A stretch of 64,000 nt of DNA from Neorhizobium sp. NCHU2750 (GTDB lineage: Bacteria; Pseudomonadota; Alphaproteobacteria; Rhizobiales; Rhizobiaceae): positions 310,001 through 374,000 of the forward strand of contig NZ_CP030827.1 of assembly GCF_003597675.1 (NCBI RefSeq). Reading direction: 5' to 3'. Below, piece by piece: positions 17,468-27,528 of this stretch; position 1 is the stretch's first letter, and each line of letters begins with the position of its first letter. The notes under the pieces are model-generated. The model did not search any database, was not told the DNA's origin, and saw nothing but the letters and a program-made list of their open reading frames with translations. Both the position numbers and the translations under genes were made by a program.

Positions 17468-17590
17468 CCGGTAAGCCTCCGTTCACCACATTGGAGGGAT
17501 CGCCGCAATCTCCCGTCCTCAAATGGGACGCGCCAACCCATTGTTAAACTTCGTCCCCTAGCGTCCATATGCAAGTATAGGAGAATTGTT

Positions 17591-18001
17591 GTGGGTGCGG
17601 CGACATTTAACAAAAATCATTATCTGAACAAGGAAGAGTCTTTCATGTATGACCGCGAACAGCGGTTCAAGATGGAAGATACGATGAATGCCGGCCGCAT
17701 CGAATACACGGAAAAGGCCATCCTCAACATGGCGCAGCGCCGCTGCGACGTGGTGCAGATCTCCCAGAGCGGTGCCGTCCTTGCGCTCCTGACGCAATAT
17801 AATCTTCCCCAGCAGTTCTATCTCGATATTCCCGATGCCCGCATCAACAAGGTCGGCTGCATGCTGATGCGCATCAATATGAACAACACGATCGATGTCC
17901 GCTTCCTGCGCCTGCTGACGGACAAGGAAATGAACCGCATCTTCGTGTTCTCCACCCATCCGCGCCATCGCGACCACAAGATGGATATCCGCACCTGGTA
18001 A
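17591..18001 (+). CDS. Small PilZ-like protein
   Basis: 136 residues from GTG 17591 (AGGAG 7 nt upstream) or 118 from ATG 17645 (AAGGAAG upstream); I cannot decide between them. The middle resembles a PilZ beta-barrel: RRCDVVQISQSGAVL, then LPQQFYLDIP, then DVRFLRL. In canonical PilZ domains the second motif is D/N-x-S-x-x-G; here the first residue is Gln and the arginine motif is weak, so cyclic-di-GMP binding is doubtful. Lies between the agl operon and DUF982. Function unknown. Confidence 0.6.
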   Translation: MGAATFNKNHYLNKEESFMYDREQRFKMEDTMNAGRIEYTEKAILNMAQRRCDVVQISQSGAVLALLTQYNLPQQFYLDIPDARINKVGCMLMRINMNNTIDVRFLRLLTDKEMNRIFVFSTHPRHRDHKMDIRTW

Positions 18002-18142
18002 AGGCCTGCGGCACCTGACGCTTCTGCTTCTGTAAAATGCGGTCTCGGTGGCGCCTTTCTGCGCCTCGAGAACTTTCTTCGTCTCGCCTTGGCTCTCGAT
18101 TGCCGATAAGACACCGGCCAATCGAATCTCGGAGAAGAAGAC

Positions 18143-18388
18143 GTGGGCAAGAGCTGGAACAAAGGCGTCACCCTGGCCCTGGAAGAACCGGGCAAGTTCA
18201 CCACCATCAGCACGCTCGAAGAGGCCTCCTGGGCCATGATCGAGGACTGGCCGCTGGAAGAGGGCGAGGCGCTGGACAAGGCGCTGCTCATCTTCGAGGC
18301 CGTCATGAAGGGCAAGAAGCCGCTCGAAGCCGCAAGGCTCGCCTTCATTGCCGCCGCGATCGAGGCGGGCATCGAGATCAAGGATTAA
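18143..18388 (+). CDS. DUF982 family small protein
   Basis: 81 residues starting at GTG 18143 with GGAGAAGAAG upstream. The sequence (VTLALEEPGKFTTISTLEEASWAMIEDWP and an EAARLAFIAAAIEAGI helix) matches the DUF982 family, which is nearly confined to rhizobia and relatives and has no assigned biochemical role. No membrane segment. The gene stands alone between the PilZ-like and Imm26-like genes. Confidence 0.75.
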   Translation: MGKSWNKGVTLALEEPGKFTTISTLEEASWAMIEDWPLEEGEALDKALLIFEAVMKGKKPLEAARLAFIAAAIEAGIEIKD

Positions 18389-18518
18389 AGAAGTTTGACC
18401 GACGGGCAAAAGATTGCTGTCGAGACATCCCGTTGGCAATACGAGTCGAGGGCCTTTGTCGGACCTATGCGGAGTTCTCGAAACTCGTTAAACGTGTTGC
18501 TGGAGCGGCGAGGGTGCG

Positions 18519-18983
18519 ATGGGCAGAGGCAGAAAGCAGAAGCGGGGCGATATCGTTAGGATTGATATTGGAGGCGGGAAGCAATTCTACGCCGTCGCCC
18601 TAACGCCTCCACTTTTCGCATTTCTGGACGGTATTTCGGAACATGGGGAACCGGTCCAAGACGTGCAAGATCGAGGGGTTCTCTTCAAGCTATGGGTAAT
18701 GGACCGCGCTGCAAAGTCCGGGCGATGGCCCATCGTTGGAACGGTTGAGCCATCCGCGGTATCCGCGTTGGACGGTGCAGTGTTCTTCAAGCAGGACCTG
18801 ATTGCCGGGAGTATTACGGCCTATGATACTAAGGTAAGTACTGAATCTCCGCTCAGCTTTGAAGATGCGGACCGCTTGGAATGCGCTGCTGTTTGGAGCG
18901 CTGAGCATGTCGAAGACAGGCTTCGTGATCATGTGAACGGCATTTCGAACAAGTGGTGGGCATCAATGCGGCCTCGGAGATAG
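18519..18983 (+). CDS. Imm26-family immunity protein, orphan
   Basis: 154 residues. KRGDIVRIDIGGGKQFYAV at the start and LECAAVWSAEHVEDRLRDHV near the end match the pattern of Imm26, a family of cytosolic immunity proteins paired with polymorphic or contact-dependent toxins. RWPIVGTVEP and FFKQD in the middle fit as well. No toxin gene is adjacent: upstream is DUF982 and downstream the convergent edd. Codon choice is looser (more A/T in third positions) than in its neighbours, consistent with acquisition. Start ATG 18519 with a GGAG-rich leader. Family call by eye only. Confidence 0.6.
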   Translation: MGRGRKQKRGDIVRIDIGGGKQFYAVALTPPLFAFLDGISEHGEPVQDVQDRGVLFKLWVMDRAAKSGRWPIVGTVEPSAVSALDGAVFFKQDLIAGSITAYDTKVSTESPLSFEDADRLECAAVWSAEHVEDRLRDHVNGISNKWWASMRPRR

Positions 18984-19049
18984 CGTTGATCGCCGCCGCC
19001 CCACCTTCACGAAAAGGCTTCGAAACGATGAAGCCGCATGCATAAGGAG

Positions 19050-19080
19050 CGGCCGTGGATCTTGTGTGATTCCACGGCCG
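19050..19080. terminator. Hairpin between convergent genes
   Basis: A 10-bp perfect stem (CGGCCGTGGA / TCCACGGCCG) with an 11-nt loop lies between the Imm26-like gene and edd. There is no T-run, so intrinsic termination is uncertain, but location and strength suggest a shared 3' structure. Confidence 0.45.
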
Positions 19081-19104
19081 ACAGGTCTGCATTGTAGTCT
19101 GCCC

Positions 19105-20922
19105 TCAGGCGAAAACGCTGGCCCCCTGGTCCGCCCGGCCGACATTGCGGCGGAAGGCGGAGAAGAGTTCGCGGCCCATGCCGAAATCGTTTTCGGAAAG
19201 GTCGGCTTCTGCCGGCACGCGGGCGGCAAATTCGGCGGCGTCCACCAGCACTTCCAGCGTGCCCGCAACCGCGTCGAGACGGATCATGTCGCCTTCGCGG
19301 ATTTTTGCGATCGCGCCGCCATCACAGGCTTCCGGCGTCATATGGATCGCCGCCGGCACCTTGCCGGATGCGCCAGACATGCGCCCGTCGGTGACGAGCG
19401 CCACCTTGAAACCGCGGTCCTGCAGCACGCCGAGCGATGGGGTCAGCCGGTGCAGTTCCGGCATGCCGTTCGCCTTCGGGCCCTGGAAGCGCACGACGGC
19501 GATGAAGTCGCGGTTCAGCTCGCCGCGCTTGAATGCATCCTGCAGGCCCTGCTGGTCGTGGAAGATGATCGCCGGCGCCTCGATGATATGACGCTCCGGC
19601 TTCACCGCCGAGATCTTGATGACGCCATGGCCGATATTGCCGGCCAGCATCTTCAACCCGCCGGTCTTCTGGAACGGCTGGTCGACGGTCGTCAGCACCT
19701 TCGCGTCGCCGCTCACGTCCGGCACGCTTTCGCGCGTCACCTGGCCATCCGCGCCAAGCTTGGCCTCGACCGTATAGGCTTCAAGCCCGTGGCCGAAGAC
19801 GGTGCGCACGTCCTCATGCACATAGCCTTCGCGCAGCAACTGCTTGATCAGGAAGCCCATGCCGCCGGCGGCATGGAAATGGTTCACGTCGGCAAGCCCG
19901 TTCGGATAGACGCGGGCGAGAAGCGGCACGGCATCCGAAAGCTCGGAAATATCCTGCCATGTCAGGTGAATGCCGGCAGCCCGCGCCATCGCGACGAGAT
20001 GCATCGTATGATTGGTCGAGCCGCCCGTCGCATGCAGGCCGACGACGCCGTTGACGATCGAGCGTTCGTCGATCATCTCGCCGGCCGGCGTGAATTCGTT
20101 GCCCATGGCGGTAATCGCGAGCGCCCGCTTGGCGGCCTCGCGGGTCAAAGCTTCGCGCAGCGGCGTGCCCGGATTGACGAAGGAGGCGCCGGGCATGTGG
20201 AAGCCCATGATCTCCATCAGCATCTGGTTGGAATTGGCCGTGCCGTAGAAGGTGCAGGTGCCCGGGCCGTGATAGGACTTGGATTCGGCTTCGAGAAGCT
20301 CGGCGCGACCGACCTTGCCCTCGGCATAAAGCTGGCGGATGCGCGACTTCTCGTCGTTTGGCAGGCCGGACGTCATCGGCCCGGCCGGAATGAACACGGC
20401 CGGCAGATGCCCGAAGGTCAAGGCTGCAATGACGAGGCCCGGTACGATCTTGTCGCAGATGCCGAGATAGACCGAGGCATCGAACATGTTGTGCGACAGG
20501 CCGATGCCAGCCGCCATGGCGATCGTATCGCGCGAGAAGAGCGACAGTTCCATGCCCGGCTGGCCCTGGGTCACGCCATCGCACATGGCCGGCACGCCGC
20601 CAGCCACTTGGGCGATGCCGCCGGCTTCGCGGGCTGCGTCACGGATGATCTGCGGAAATGTCTCATAGGGCTGGTGGGCCGAGAGCATGTCGTTATAGGC
20701 GGTGATGATGCCGAGGTTCGGGACGACGTCTCCGGCGAGCGCGTCCTTCTCGGCGGGGGAACAGACCGCAAATCCATGCGCAAGGTTGCCGCAGGAGAGA
20801 ACGGTCCTGTGCGGACCCTTCTCGACCGCCCGGTTCAACCGGTCGAGATAGGCTTCGCGCCGCGGCTTGGATCGTTCGACGATCCTCGCCGTAATTGCTT
20901 CGATGCTGGAATGCGCCGCCAT
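19105..20922 (-). CDS. edd: 6-phosphogluconate dehydratase
   Basis: 605 residues, the usual Edd length. It dehydrates 6-phosphogluconate to KDPG, the first committed Entner-Doudoroff step. It belongs to the IlvD/Edd iron-sulfur dehydratases; conserved cysteines are seen in [24 protein letters not shown] and [15 protein letters not shown]. The start at 20922 has GGAG upstream and yields [11 protein letters not shown]; farther upstream residues belong to the intergenic region. It follows pgl by 112 bp in the order zwf-pgl-edd, the same as in S. meliloti, and is presumably cotranscribed. The KDPG aldolase gene is not in the window. Confidence 0.95.
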   Translation of the reverse strand: MAAHSSIEAITARIVERSKPRREAYLDRLNRAVEKGPHRTVLSCGNLAHGFAVCSPAEKDALAGDVVPNLGIITAYNDMLSAHQPYETFPQIIRDAAREAGGIAQVAGGVPAMCDGVTQGQPGMELSLFSRDTIAMAAGIGLSHNMFDASVYLGICDKIVPGLVIAALTFGHLPAVFIPAGPMTSGLPNDEKSRIRQLYAEGKVGRAELLEAESKSYHGPGTCTFYGTANSNQMLMEIMGFHMPGASFVNPGTPLREALTREAAKRALAITAMGNEFTPAGEMIDERSIVNGVVGLHATGGSTNHTMHLVAMARAAGIHLTWQDISELSDAVPLLARVYPNGLADVNHFHAAGGMGFLIKQLLREGYVHEDVRTVFGHGLEAYTVEAKLGADGQVTRESVPDVSGDAKVLTTVDQPFQKTGGLKMLAGNIGHGVIKISAVKPERHIIEAPAIIFHDQQGLQDAFKRGELNRDFIAVVRFQGPKANGMPELHRLTPSLGVLQDRGFKVALVTDGRMSGASGKVPAAIHMTPEACDGGAIAKIREGDMIRLDAVAGTLEVLVDAAEFAARVPAEADLSENDFGMGRELFSAFRRNVGRADQGASVFA

Positions 20923-21034
20923 GTTCAATACTCCTTCGGTCAATCCCGGTTTGGGAGAGGCCGAAGCCACCGGGGTCGCAGGTGCCACGAATAGACCGGC
21001 GCCCTTTGCACGCTGGGGCGCCGGGATGAGCGCC

Positions 21035-21733
21035 TTATGGCGCCCAGTAGATCTTGAGCGGTGATGCCGCGCGGTTGAGGACGGCGCGGATCGGCATCTC
21101 GGTTTCGTCCGATCCTGCTTCTGCCTTAGCCAGCACGTCCTTCTTTTCCTGCCCCTCGATATGCAGCACCAGCAGGCGCGCATCCGAAAGCGCAGAGAAG
21201 GTGAAGGTCAGGCGCTCTTCGCCCGCACCCGCCGCCGCCATCGTCATCACGCCGCGCGGCGTCGAAAGATCGAGCGCCTTGGCAAGGTGATTGCCGTGCG
21301 GGAAGAAGGATGCGGTATGCCCGTCTCCGCCCATGCCGAGGATCGCGACGTCGAACGGCCTGCCGATCGATGCGGTTGCCACCGTGGCAATCTCGGCCGC
21401 AGCGTCTATTGTCGCCGCCTCGTGGTAAAGGGGAATAAAGGTCGCAGCCTGAGCCTTGTCCTTCAGCAGATGGGTCGCGACCAGAAGATGGTTGGAGCGT
21501 GGGCTGTCGGCCGGCACGAACCGTTCGTCCACCAGCGTCACGGTCACCTTGGTCCAGTCGATATCCTTCTCCGAAAGCACCTCGAAGAACCGCTTTGGCG
21601 TCGATCCGCCGGAGACGGCAAATGACGCCGTCCCCTTTTCGGAAATCGCTGCCGAAAGCCGTGTCGCAACCTCGTCCGCAAGGGCGTTGGCGAGTGCTGC
21701 TCCATCGGCAAAGCTATGATAAGTCGATGCCAT
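21035..21733 (-). CDS. pgl: 6-phosphogluconolactonase
   Basis: 232 residues, DevB/Pgl type. It hydrolyses 6-phosphogluconolactone to 6-phosphogluconate. [14 protein letters not shown] and LVDERFVP motifs and the [15 protein letters not shown] catalytic loop are visible. Its start is 5 bp from the zwf stop, so the two are almost certainly one transcript and translationally linked. Confidence 0.95.
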   Translation of the reverse strand: MASTYHSFADGAALANALADEVATRLSAAISEKGTASFAVSGGSTPKRFFEVLSEKDIDWTKVTVTLVDERFVPADSPRSNHLLVATHLLKDKAQAATFIPLYHEAATIDAAAEIATVATASIGRPFDVAILGMGGDGHTASFFPHGNHLAKALDLSTPRGVMTMAAAGAGEERLTFTFSALSDARLLVLHIEGQEKKDVLAKAEAGSDETEMPIRAVLNRAASPLKIYWAP

Positions 21734-21738
21734 GTCGA

Positions 21739-23217
21739 TCAGCCTTCGTGCCAGGTGCGGCCGTCACGTTCGATGAGCGCGATGGCCTGGCTCGGACCCC
21801 AGGTGCCGGCGGTATAACCCTGCGCCACCTGTCCGGTTTCTTCCCAGCCCTTGAGGATCGGATCGACCCACTGCCATGCGGCTTCCACTTCGTCGCGGCG
21901 CATGAACAGCGTCTGGTTGGCGCGAATCGTATCCATCAGCAGGCGTTCATAGGCATCCGGGCTGCGGACCGAAAAGGCCTCGGCAAAGCTCATGTCGAGC
22001 GAGACGTTGCGCAGGCGCATGCCGCCCGGACCGGGGTCCTTGATCATCAGCGACTGCTTGACGCCTTCGTCCGGCTGCAGGCGGATGATCAGCTGGTTTG
22101 CCGAAATGCGGCCCGCTGCCGTGTCGAAAATGTTGTGCGGCACCGGCTTGAAGGTGATGACGATTTCCGACATGCGCTCCGTCAGGCGCTTGCCCGTGCG
22201 GATGTAGAAGGGCACGCCCGCCCAGCGCCAGTTGCCGATCTCGGCCTTGATGGCGACGAAGGTCTCGGTGTTGGAAACGCCGCCTTCCAGCTCTTCCAGA
22301 TAGCCCTTGACCGGGCCGCCTGCGGAAGCGCCGGCGCGATACTGGCCGCGCACGGTCATCGTCTCGCAATTGTCGGCGGTGATCGGCTTCAAAGCGCGAA
22401 GAACCTTGAGCTTTTCGTCGCGCACGGCTTCGGAATCCATCGACGACGGGGTTTCCATCGCAACGAGGCAAAGCAGCTGCATGATGTGGTTCTGAACCAT
22501 GTCGCGCAATGCGCCGGCCGTGTCGTAATAACCGGCACGACCTTCGAGGCCGACGGCTTCGGCAACCGTGATCTGCACGTGGTCGATATAGTTGGCGTTC
22601 CACAAGGGCTCATAGAGCGCGTTGGCAAAACGCAGCGCCATCAGATTCTGGACCGTTTCCTTGCCCAGGTAATGGTCGATACGGTAGATCTGTTCTTCCT
22701 TGAATACCTTGCCGATCGTGTCGTTCAGCTCCAAGGCCGAGGCGAGGTCGCGGCCGATCGGCTTTTCAACGACGATGCGGGTCTTCGGCGTGATCATCTT
22801 GTGGTCGCGGATCTTTTCCGAGATCGCGCCGAAAATGCCCGGTGCTACGGCGAGGTAGAAGGCACGCACGCGATCCTTGCCATTGCCCTCGTCGAGCAGC
22901 TTCTTCAGCTTGTCCCAGCCATTGTCGGACTTGGCATCGACCGGAATGTAATAGATGCGTTCGCAGAAGGCCTTGACCTGGGCCTCGTCATATTCGCCCT
23001 TCTTCAGGTGCTCTTTCAGAGCGTCCTCGGCAAACTTGCGGTATTCCTCGTGGGAAAGGCCGCTGCGCGAGGCGCCGATGATGCGGGTCGGCTCCGTGAA
23101 CTGACCTTCGATCTGCCGGTGATACAGGGCCGGCAGAAGCTTGCGCTCGGCAAGGTCTCCGGTCCCGCCGAAGACGATGCAATCGAATGGTTCCACTGGA
23201 ATGATCTGGCTGCTCAT
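21739..23217 (-). CDS. zwf: Glucose-6-phosphate 1-dehydrogenase
   Basis: 492 residues. It oxidises glucose-6-phosphate with NAD(P)+. The coenzyme loop FGGTGDLAERKLLPALY (about residues 16-32) and the active-site signature RIDHYLGKE with the catalytic His are intact. First gene of the zwf-pgl-edd unit. The agl operon delivers glucose and fructose that would feed this enzyme after phosphorylation. Confidence 0.97.
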   Translation of the reverse strand: MSSQIIPVEPFDCIVFGGTGDLAERKLLPALYHRQIEGQFTEPTRIIGASRSGLSHEEYRKFAEDALKEHLKKGEYDEAQVKAFCERIYYIPVDAKSDNGWDKLKKLLDEGNGKDRVRAFYLAVAPGIFGAISEKIRDHKMITPKTRIVVEKPIGRDLASALELNDTIGKVFKEEQIYRIDHYLGKETVQNLMALRFANALYEPLWNANYIDHVQITVAEAVGLEGRAGYYDTAGALRDMVQNHIMQLLCLVAMETPSSMDSEAVRDEKLKVLRALKPITADNCETMTVRGQYRAGASAGGPVKGYLEELEGGVSNTETFVAIKAEIGNWRWAGVPFYIRTGKRLTERMSEIVITFKPVPHNIFDTAAGRISANQLIIRLQPDEGVKQSLMIKDPGPGGMRLRNVSLDMSFAEAFSVRSPDAYERLLMDTIRANQTLFMRRDEVEAAWQWVDPILKGWEETGQVAQGYTAGTWGPSQAIALIERDGRTWHEG

Positions 23218-23294
23218 CGCTCAACTTTCATCGTGTGTGGTTGGGGTGTGTCTTATGCTAATCGATTTAAAAAGGCTAGTCCGAAATCGCGCTC

Positions 23295-24584
23295 TCAGGT
23301 GCGGTCTCTTAGCGCAAACCAGGTGAGTGCGAGAAAAAGCAAGGGTTTACGCATGGCGTGTCCTCCTGGGAAGGCGGAAATATTGAGATCTGCAAGAGCA
23401 TCGAGTTCGCTCTTACGTCCGGCAACCATTTCAGCATAAAGCTTGCCGCAGTAATTTGACAGCATGACGCCATGGCCGGAATAACCGCCGATTGCGGTTA
23501 CGCCGGGCATGACTTGCCGCACGAAGGGACGCCGCGGCAGGGTTATCCCCACATTGCCGCCCCAGGCATGGGTGATTCGCGCAGCCTTCAGCGCCGGATA
23601 GGTGGCGATGATCTGCTGGTGAATCGCTTCCGCCGTGTCCTTGGGATCTTTCGAGGAATAGACCTCGCGCCCGCCGAACAGCAGCCGGTTGTCCTTCGAC
23701 TTGCGGAAATAGCGCACCACGAAACGGCTGTCGCAGACAGCCTCCATGCCGGGAATGACATGCGGGAACGCATCGAGCGGTTCGGTTGCCGCAATGAAGG
23801 AGCCGATCGGCATGACATGCGCCGAGGTAACCGGCTCGAGATTGCCGATATAGGCATTGGTGGCGATCAGCAGCCGGTCGGATGTCAGCGTGCCCTTCGC
23901 CGTCTCGACCTTGATCTTGCCGCCCTCGCGGCGGATTGCCGTGGCCCTGGTGTTCTCGTGGATTGCCGCACCCGCAGCCCTGGCCACCTTCGCCAGCCCG
24001 ACCAGCAGTTTCAGCGGATGGATATGGCCGGTGCCGGTATCGCGCACGCCGCAATAGTAATCCTTGGTGCCGACACGCTCCTCCGTCTCCGCCTTGTCCA
24101 TGAAGGTCATGTGCGGATAGTCGTAGCGTTCGGCGGCGATGTCCGCATTGGCGCGGTAATCGCGCTCATATCCCGGCTTGTGCGACACGTTGAGCTGGCC
24201 CGGCATGTAGTCGATATCGATGCCATGCACTGTCGCAAAATCGAGGAGATGCCGCTTGGCGTTTTCTGCCATGGCAAACAGCAGTTTCGAGCGTTCGTAG
24301 CCGAGTTCCTTTTCGGCCTCTTCCGGCCACCAGCGCTGCCCGGTGCCGAGCTGACCGCCATTGCGCCCGGAGGCACCGTCGCCGAAATGCTCCGCTTCGA
24401 TCAGCGCCACCGACACGCCGGCCTTCGCCAGATTGTAGGCTGCCTGCAGGCCGGTATAACCGCCGCCGATGATCGCCACGTCGACTGATTTCGATCCGTC
24501 GAGCGCCGGATAGGTCGGGCGGTCGTCTACGCTTGCCTGGTACCAGGAAAGACCGGGCGCGATCGGGCTCTGCCAATTGTCCAT
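23295..24584 (-). CDS. FAD-dependent oxidoreductase, PuuB/OrdL type
   Basis: 429 residues in the DAO/OrdL family. FAD-binding VDVAIIGGGYTGLQAAYNLAK near residue 35, ASGRNGGQ, and the C-terminal GYSGHGVMLSNYCGKL are typical of gamma-glutamylputrescine oxidase-like enzymes. It is directly downstream of a glutamine-synthetase-like gene. An in-frame ATG at 24599 would overlap that gene's stop in an ATGA arrangement; ATG 24584 was chosen because GAGG lies at a better distance. Likely oxidises a gamma-glutamylated amine made by the upstream enzyme (family knowledge plus inference); substrate unproven. Confidence 0.75.
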   Translation of the reverse strand: MDNWQSPIAPGLSWYQASVDDRPTYPALDGSKSVDVAIIGGGYTGLQAAYNLAKAGVSVALIEAEHFGDGASGRNGGQLGTGQRWWPEEAEKELGYERSKLLFAMAENAKRHLLDFATVHGIDIDYMPGQLNVSHKPGYERDYRANADIAAERYDYPHMTFMDKAETEERVGTKDYYCGVRDTGTGHIHPLKLLVGLAKVARAAGAAIHENTRATAIRREGGKIKVETAKGTLTSDRLLIATNAYIGNLEPVTSAHVMPIGSFIAATEPLDAFPHVIPGMEAVCDSRFVVRYFRKSKDNRLLFGGREVYSSKDPKDTAEAIHQQIIATYPALKAARITHAWGGNVGITLPRRPFVRQVMPGVTAIGGYSGHGVMLSNYCGKLYAEMVAGRKSELDALADLNISAFPGGHAMRKPLLFLALTWFALRDRT

Positions 24585-24595
24585 GCTTGCAGCCC

Positions 24596-26035
24596 TCATA
24601 CGTTGAGCAGCAGGAACTCGCGCTCCCACGGGCTGATCACCTGCATGAAGGTCTCGAACTCGCCGCGCTTGACGCCGGCATAGATGCCGATGAATTCCTT
24701 GCTGAACACCTTCATCAGTTCCGGCTCCTCTTCGAGCAGCGAAACAGCATTGAGCAGGTCGCGCGGCAGGTCGATTGCGCCTTCATTGGCGGATTCGTCG
24801 GTCGGCGGCGTCGGCTCGATCCCGTTCATGATCCCGAGAAGACCGCAGCCGAGCGAGGCGGCAAGCGCCAGATAGGGATTGGCATCCGAGCTCGGCAGCC
24901 GGTTCTCGACACGCCGGGCGACGGGATCGGAAACCGGCACGCGGAAAGCGGTCGTGCGGTTGTCGTAACCCCAGGCGGTGTTGACCGGAGCCGCCATGTC
25001 CGGCGTAAGGCGGCGATAGGAGTTCACGTAGGGCGCCATCATCACCAGCGTCTTCGGGATATAGCTCTGCATCCCGCCGATGAACTGGAAGAACTCCTTT
25101 GACGGCGATCCGTCCTTGTTGGAAAAGATGTTGGCTCCGGTCTCGATATCCACCACCGACTGATGGATATGCATGGCCGATCCCGCCTGGCCCTGCATCG
25201 GCTTGGCCATGAACGTGGCATAGATACCGTGTTTCATCGCCGCTTCGCGGATCGTCCGCTTGAACATGAACACCTGATCGGCAAGCTCCACCGGGTCGCC
25301 GTGGCGAAGGTTGATCTCGAGTTGTGCCGGACCTTCCTCATGGATCAGCGTGTCGATCTCCAGTCCCTGCTTTTCGGAGAAGTGATAGATGTCGTCGATC
25401 AACTCGTCGAATTCGTTGATGCCGGCGATCGAATAGCCCTGGCCACCCAGGATGGAACGGCCCGAGCGGCCTTTCGGCGGATGCAGCGGATAGTCCGGGT
25501 CGTCATTCTTGGCGACCAGATAGAATTCGATTTCCGGCGCCACGACCGGTTTCCAGCCGCGCTCGGTATAGAGCCGGACGACATTCTTCAACACATTGCG
25601 CGGCGTATAGCTCACCGCATCGCCCTCCGTATTGACGATGTCGCAGATCACCTGTGCCGTCGGGTCGGTTTCCCATGGCACGACGGAGAGCGTCGAAAGA
25701 TCCGGCGTCAGTTTCAGGTCGCTGTCGCGCGGCTCGTAGCGGAAGCTCTCCGTCTCCTCCGGATACTCGCCTGATATCGTATGCCGGTAGAGCGCCGAAG
25801 GCAGTGCCAGCGACGTGTTGGAGGTGAATTTCGACGACGGCATCATCTTGCCGCGCGGCACGCCGGCAAGGTCGGGCGTGATGCATTCGATATCCTCGAT
25901 CCCGCGGGCACGAAGCCATGCCGCAGCTTCCGCCCAGTCCGACACGCCGCGAAGCGAGGTCAGCGTTGGCTGTGCAACGGCGGCTTTTGCGACCGTACCG
26001 ACTTTCGCAACGGGATTGGCTTTCTTCGTGGGCAT
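24596..26035 (-). CDS. Glutamine synthetase-like gamma-glutamyl-amine synthetase
   Basis: 479 residues of the glutamine synthetase superfamily, closest in pattern to PuuA-type enzymes. Metal and substrate motifs are seen in APEIEFYLV, EEGPAQLEINLRHGDP, MHIHQSV, NSYRRLTPDMAAPVN and SSDANPYLALAAS. PuuA joins glutamate to putrescine or another amine with ATP. The start ATG 26035 is preceded by no strong ribosome site. The following oxidoreductase overlaps or abuts its stop, so both form one unit. A second pair of this kind lies at 59740-62491. Confidence 0.8.
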   Translation of the reverse strand: MPTKKANPVAKVGTVAKAAVAQPTLTSLRGVSDWAEAAAWLRARGIEDIECITPDLAGVPRGKMMPSSKFTSNTSLALPSALYRHTISGEYPEETESFRYEPRDSDLKLTPDLSTLSVVPWETDPTAQVICDIVNTEGDAVSYTPRNVLKNVVRLYTERGWKPVVAPEIEFYLVAKNDDPDYPLHPPKGRSGRSILGGQGYSIAGINEFDELIDDIYHFSEKQGLEIDTLIHEEGPAQLEINLRHGDPVELADQVFMFKRTIREAAMKHGIYATFMAKPMQGQAGSAMHIHQSVVDIETGANIFSNKDGSPSKEFFQFIGGMQSYIPKTLVMMAPYVNSYRRLTPDMAAPVNTAWGYDNRTTAFRVPVSDPVARRVENRLPSSDANPYLALAASLGCGLLGIMNGIEPTPPTDESANEGAIDLPRDLLNAVSLLEEEPELMKVFSKEFIGIYAGVKRGEFETFMQVISPWEREFLLLNV

Positions 26036-26173
26036 GACACACCGGGGTGAGGTTGATCGAATGTTCCCATCATAGCCACCGATCGGCAATTGGCGAGGGG
26101 GGAGGCGTTGACTTTGGATGAACTATGGCGAACAGCGGAGGCGGCAACCGCCTGTAGCCGAAGGAGTGAAGGA

Positions 26174-27358
26174 TTGGCGCGGAAATTCGATGTGGTGATC
26201 CTTGGCGCAGGCGCGGCCGGCATGATGTGCGCCATTCGCGCCGGTGCGCGGGGCCGTTCCGTGCTGGTCCTCGACCATGCGAAGACACCGGGGGAGAAGA
26301 TTCGCATCTCCGGCGGCGGGCGCTGCAATTTCACCAATATCCACGCCGGACCGAAGAATTATCTTTCGGCCAATCCGCATTTCGTCAAATCGGCGCTCGC
26401 TCGCTATTCGGCGCAGGATTTCATCGATCTCGTCAATCGTCACGGCATCGCCTTTCACGAAAAGACGCTCGGGCAACTGTTCTGCGATGACAGCGCCAGG
26501 GATATCATCCGCATGCTGCTTGCCGAGATGGAAGCGGCAGGCGCCAAGCTCGAACTGCAGACCGGCGTCACGTCCGTCGAAAAATCCGGCAACGGGTTCC
26601 GCATCGCCACGGCCAGCGGCGAGGCGATCGAGGCAGGCGCTGTCGTCGTCGCCACCGGCGGCAAGTCGATCCCCAAAATGGGCGCGACCGGTCTTGCCTA
26701 TGACATTGCCCGGCAGTTCGGCCTGAAGCTTGTCGAAACCCGCCCCGGCCTCGTGCCCCTGACGCTCGATCCCGCGCTGCTGGAAAAGCTGTCGCCGCTC
26801 TCCGGCATCGCCGTGCCTGCCGAAATCCGCCACGGCAAGGCCGCCTTCCGCGAAGCCTTGCTCTTCACCCATCGCGGCCTGAGCGGCCCCGCCATCCTGC
26901 AGATTTCCTCCTATTGGCGCGAGGGCGACGAGATCACCGTCGTCATCGAGCCCGATCGCCGCATTTCCGACGACCTGAAGGTGGCCCGCAAGGCAAACGG
27001 CAAGCAGGCCATCCAGACAGCACTTTCCGAAATCCTGCCCAAGCGGCTGGCGCAATTCTTTGCCGAGAAACATCCTGCGGCCGCCAAACTTGCCGATTGT
27101 TCCGACAAGCTGTTCGAGGCGATTGCCGCGTCTATCCAGGATTGGCGCATTCGCCCCGCCGGCTCTGAAGGCTATCGCACGGCGGAAGTCACGCTTGGCG
27201 GCATCGACACCTCGGAACTGGATTCGAAGACCATGCAGGCGAAGACCATGCCCGGTCTTTATTTCATCGGCGAGTGCGTCGACGTCACCGGCTGGCTCGG
27301 CGGTTACAATTTCCAATGGGCCTGGGCATCCGGCCATGTCTGCGGCGAAGCGCTCTGA
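26174..27358 (+). CDS. BaiN/HI0933-type flavoprotein
   Basis: 394 residues. Rossmann motif VVILGAGAAGMMCAIRAG at the N-terminus, then GEKIRISGGGRCNFTN, the family hallmark, and C-terminal GLYFIGECVDVTGWLGGYNFQWAWASG. Members are NAD(P)/FAD-binding oxidoreductases, some of unknown substrate. The start is TTG 26174 with AAGGAG 7 nt upstream, giving MARKFDVVILGAG; upstream in-frame codons lack a ribosome site. Transcribed away from the GS-like gene. No pathway can be assigned from context. Confidence 0.8.
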   Translation: MARKFDVVILGAGAAGMMCAIRAGARGRSVLVLDHAKTPGEKIRISGGGRCNFTNIHAGPKNYLSANPHFVKSALARYSAQDFIDLVNRHGIAFHEKTLGQLFCDDSARDIIRMLLAEMEAAGAKLELQTGVTSVEKSGNGFRIATASGEAIEAGAVVVATGGKSIPKMGATGLAYDIARQFGLKLVETRPGLVPLTLDPALLEKLSPLSGIAVPAEIRHGKAAFREALLFTHRGLSGPAILQISSYWREGDEITVVIEPDRRISDDLKVARKANGKQAIQTALSEILPKRLAQFFAEKHPAAAKLADCSDKLFEAIAASIQDWRIRPAGSEGYRTAEVTLGGIDTSELDSKTMQAKTMPGLYFIGECVDVTGWLGGYNFQWAWASGHVCGEAL

Positions 27359-27450
27359 TTATAAGCTTCGGCTGTCGATCGAGGGTTGCAATTGCTGCAT
27401 GCCTCCATCGATTGATTCAGCACTTGTTAATGTGCCTGACAGATGCTGCC

Positions 27451-27499
27451 ATATTGACAGCTAATTTTTGTGTTCAAGACACCGATAGGCTGTCAATAT
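27451..27499. repeat. 11-bp inverted repeat upstream of a micro-ORF
   Basis: ATATTGACAGC at 27451-27461 and its exact complement GCTGTCAATAT at 27489-27499, separated by 27 bp, end 29 bp before the start of a 44-residue reading frame. It could be an operator pair or a long-loop hairpin in the leader. The region is AT-rich compared with its surroundings. Confidence 0.5.
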
Positions 27500-27528
27500 C
27501 AGTCGATCATCGTCTGGGAGTTCGATAT

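Noticed and set aside
19066..20994. 642-codon frame opposite edd
   Set aside because: Edd is certain on the minus strand; the opposite frame has no ribosome site or motif.
21499..23439. 646-codon frame opposite pgl and zwf
   Set aside because: Spans two real genes on the other strand; antisense artefact.
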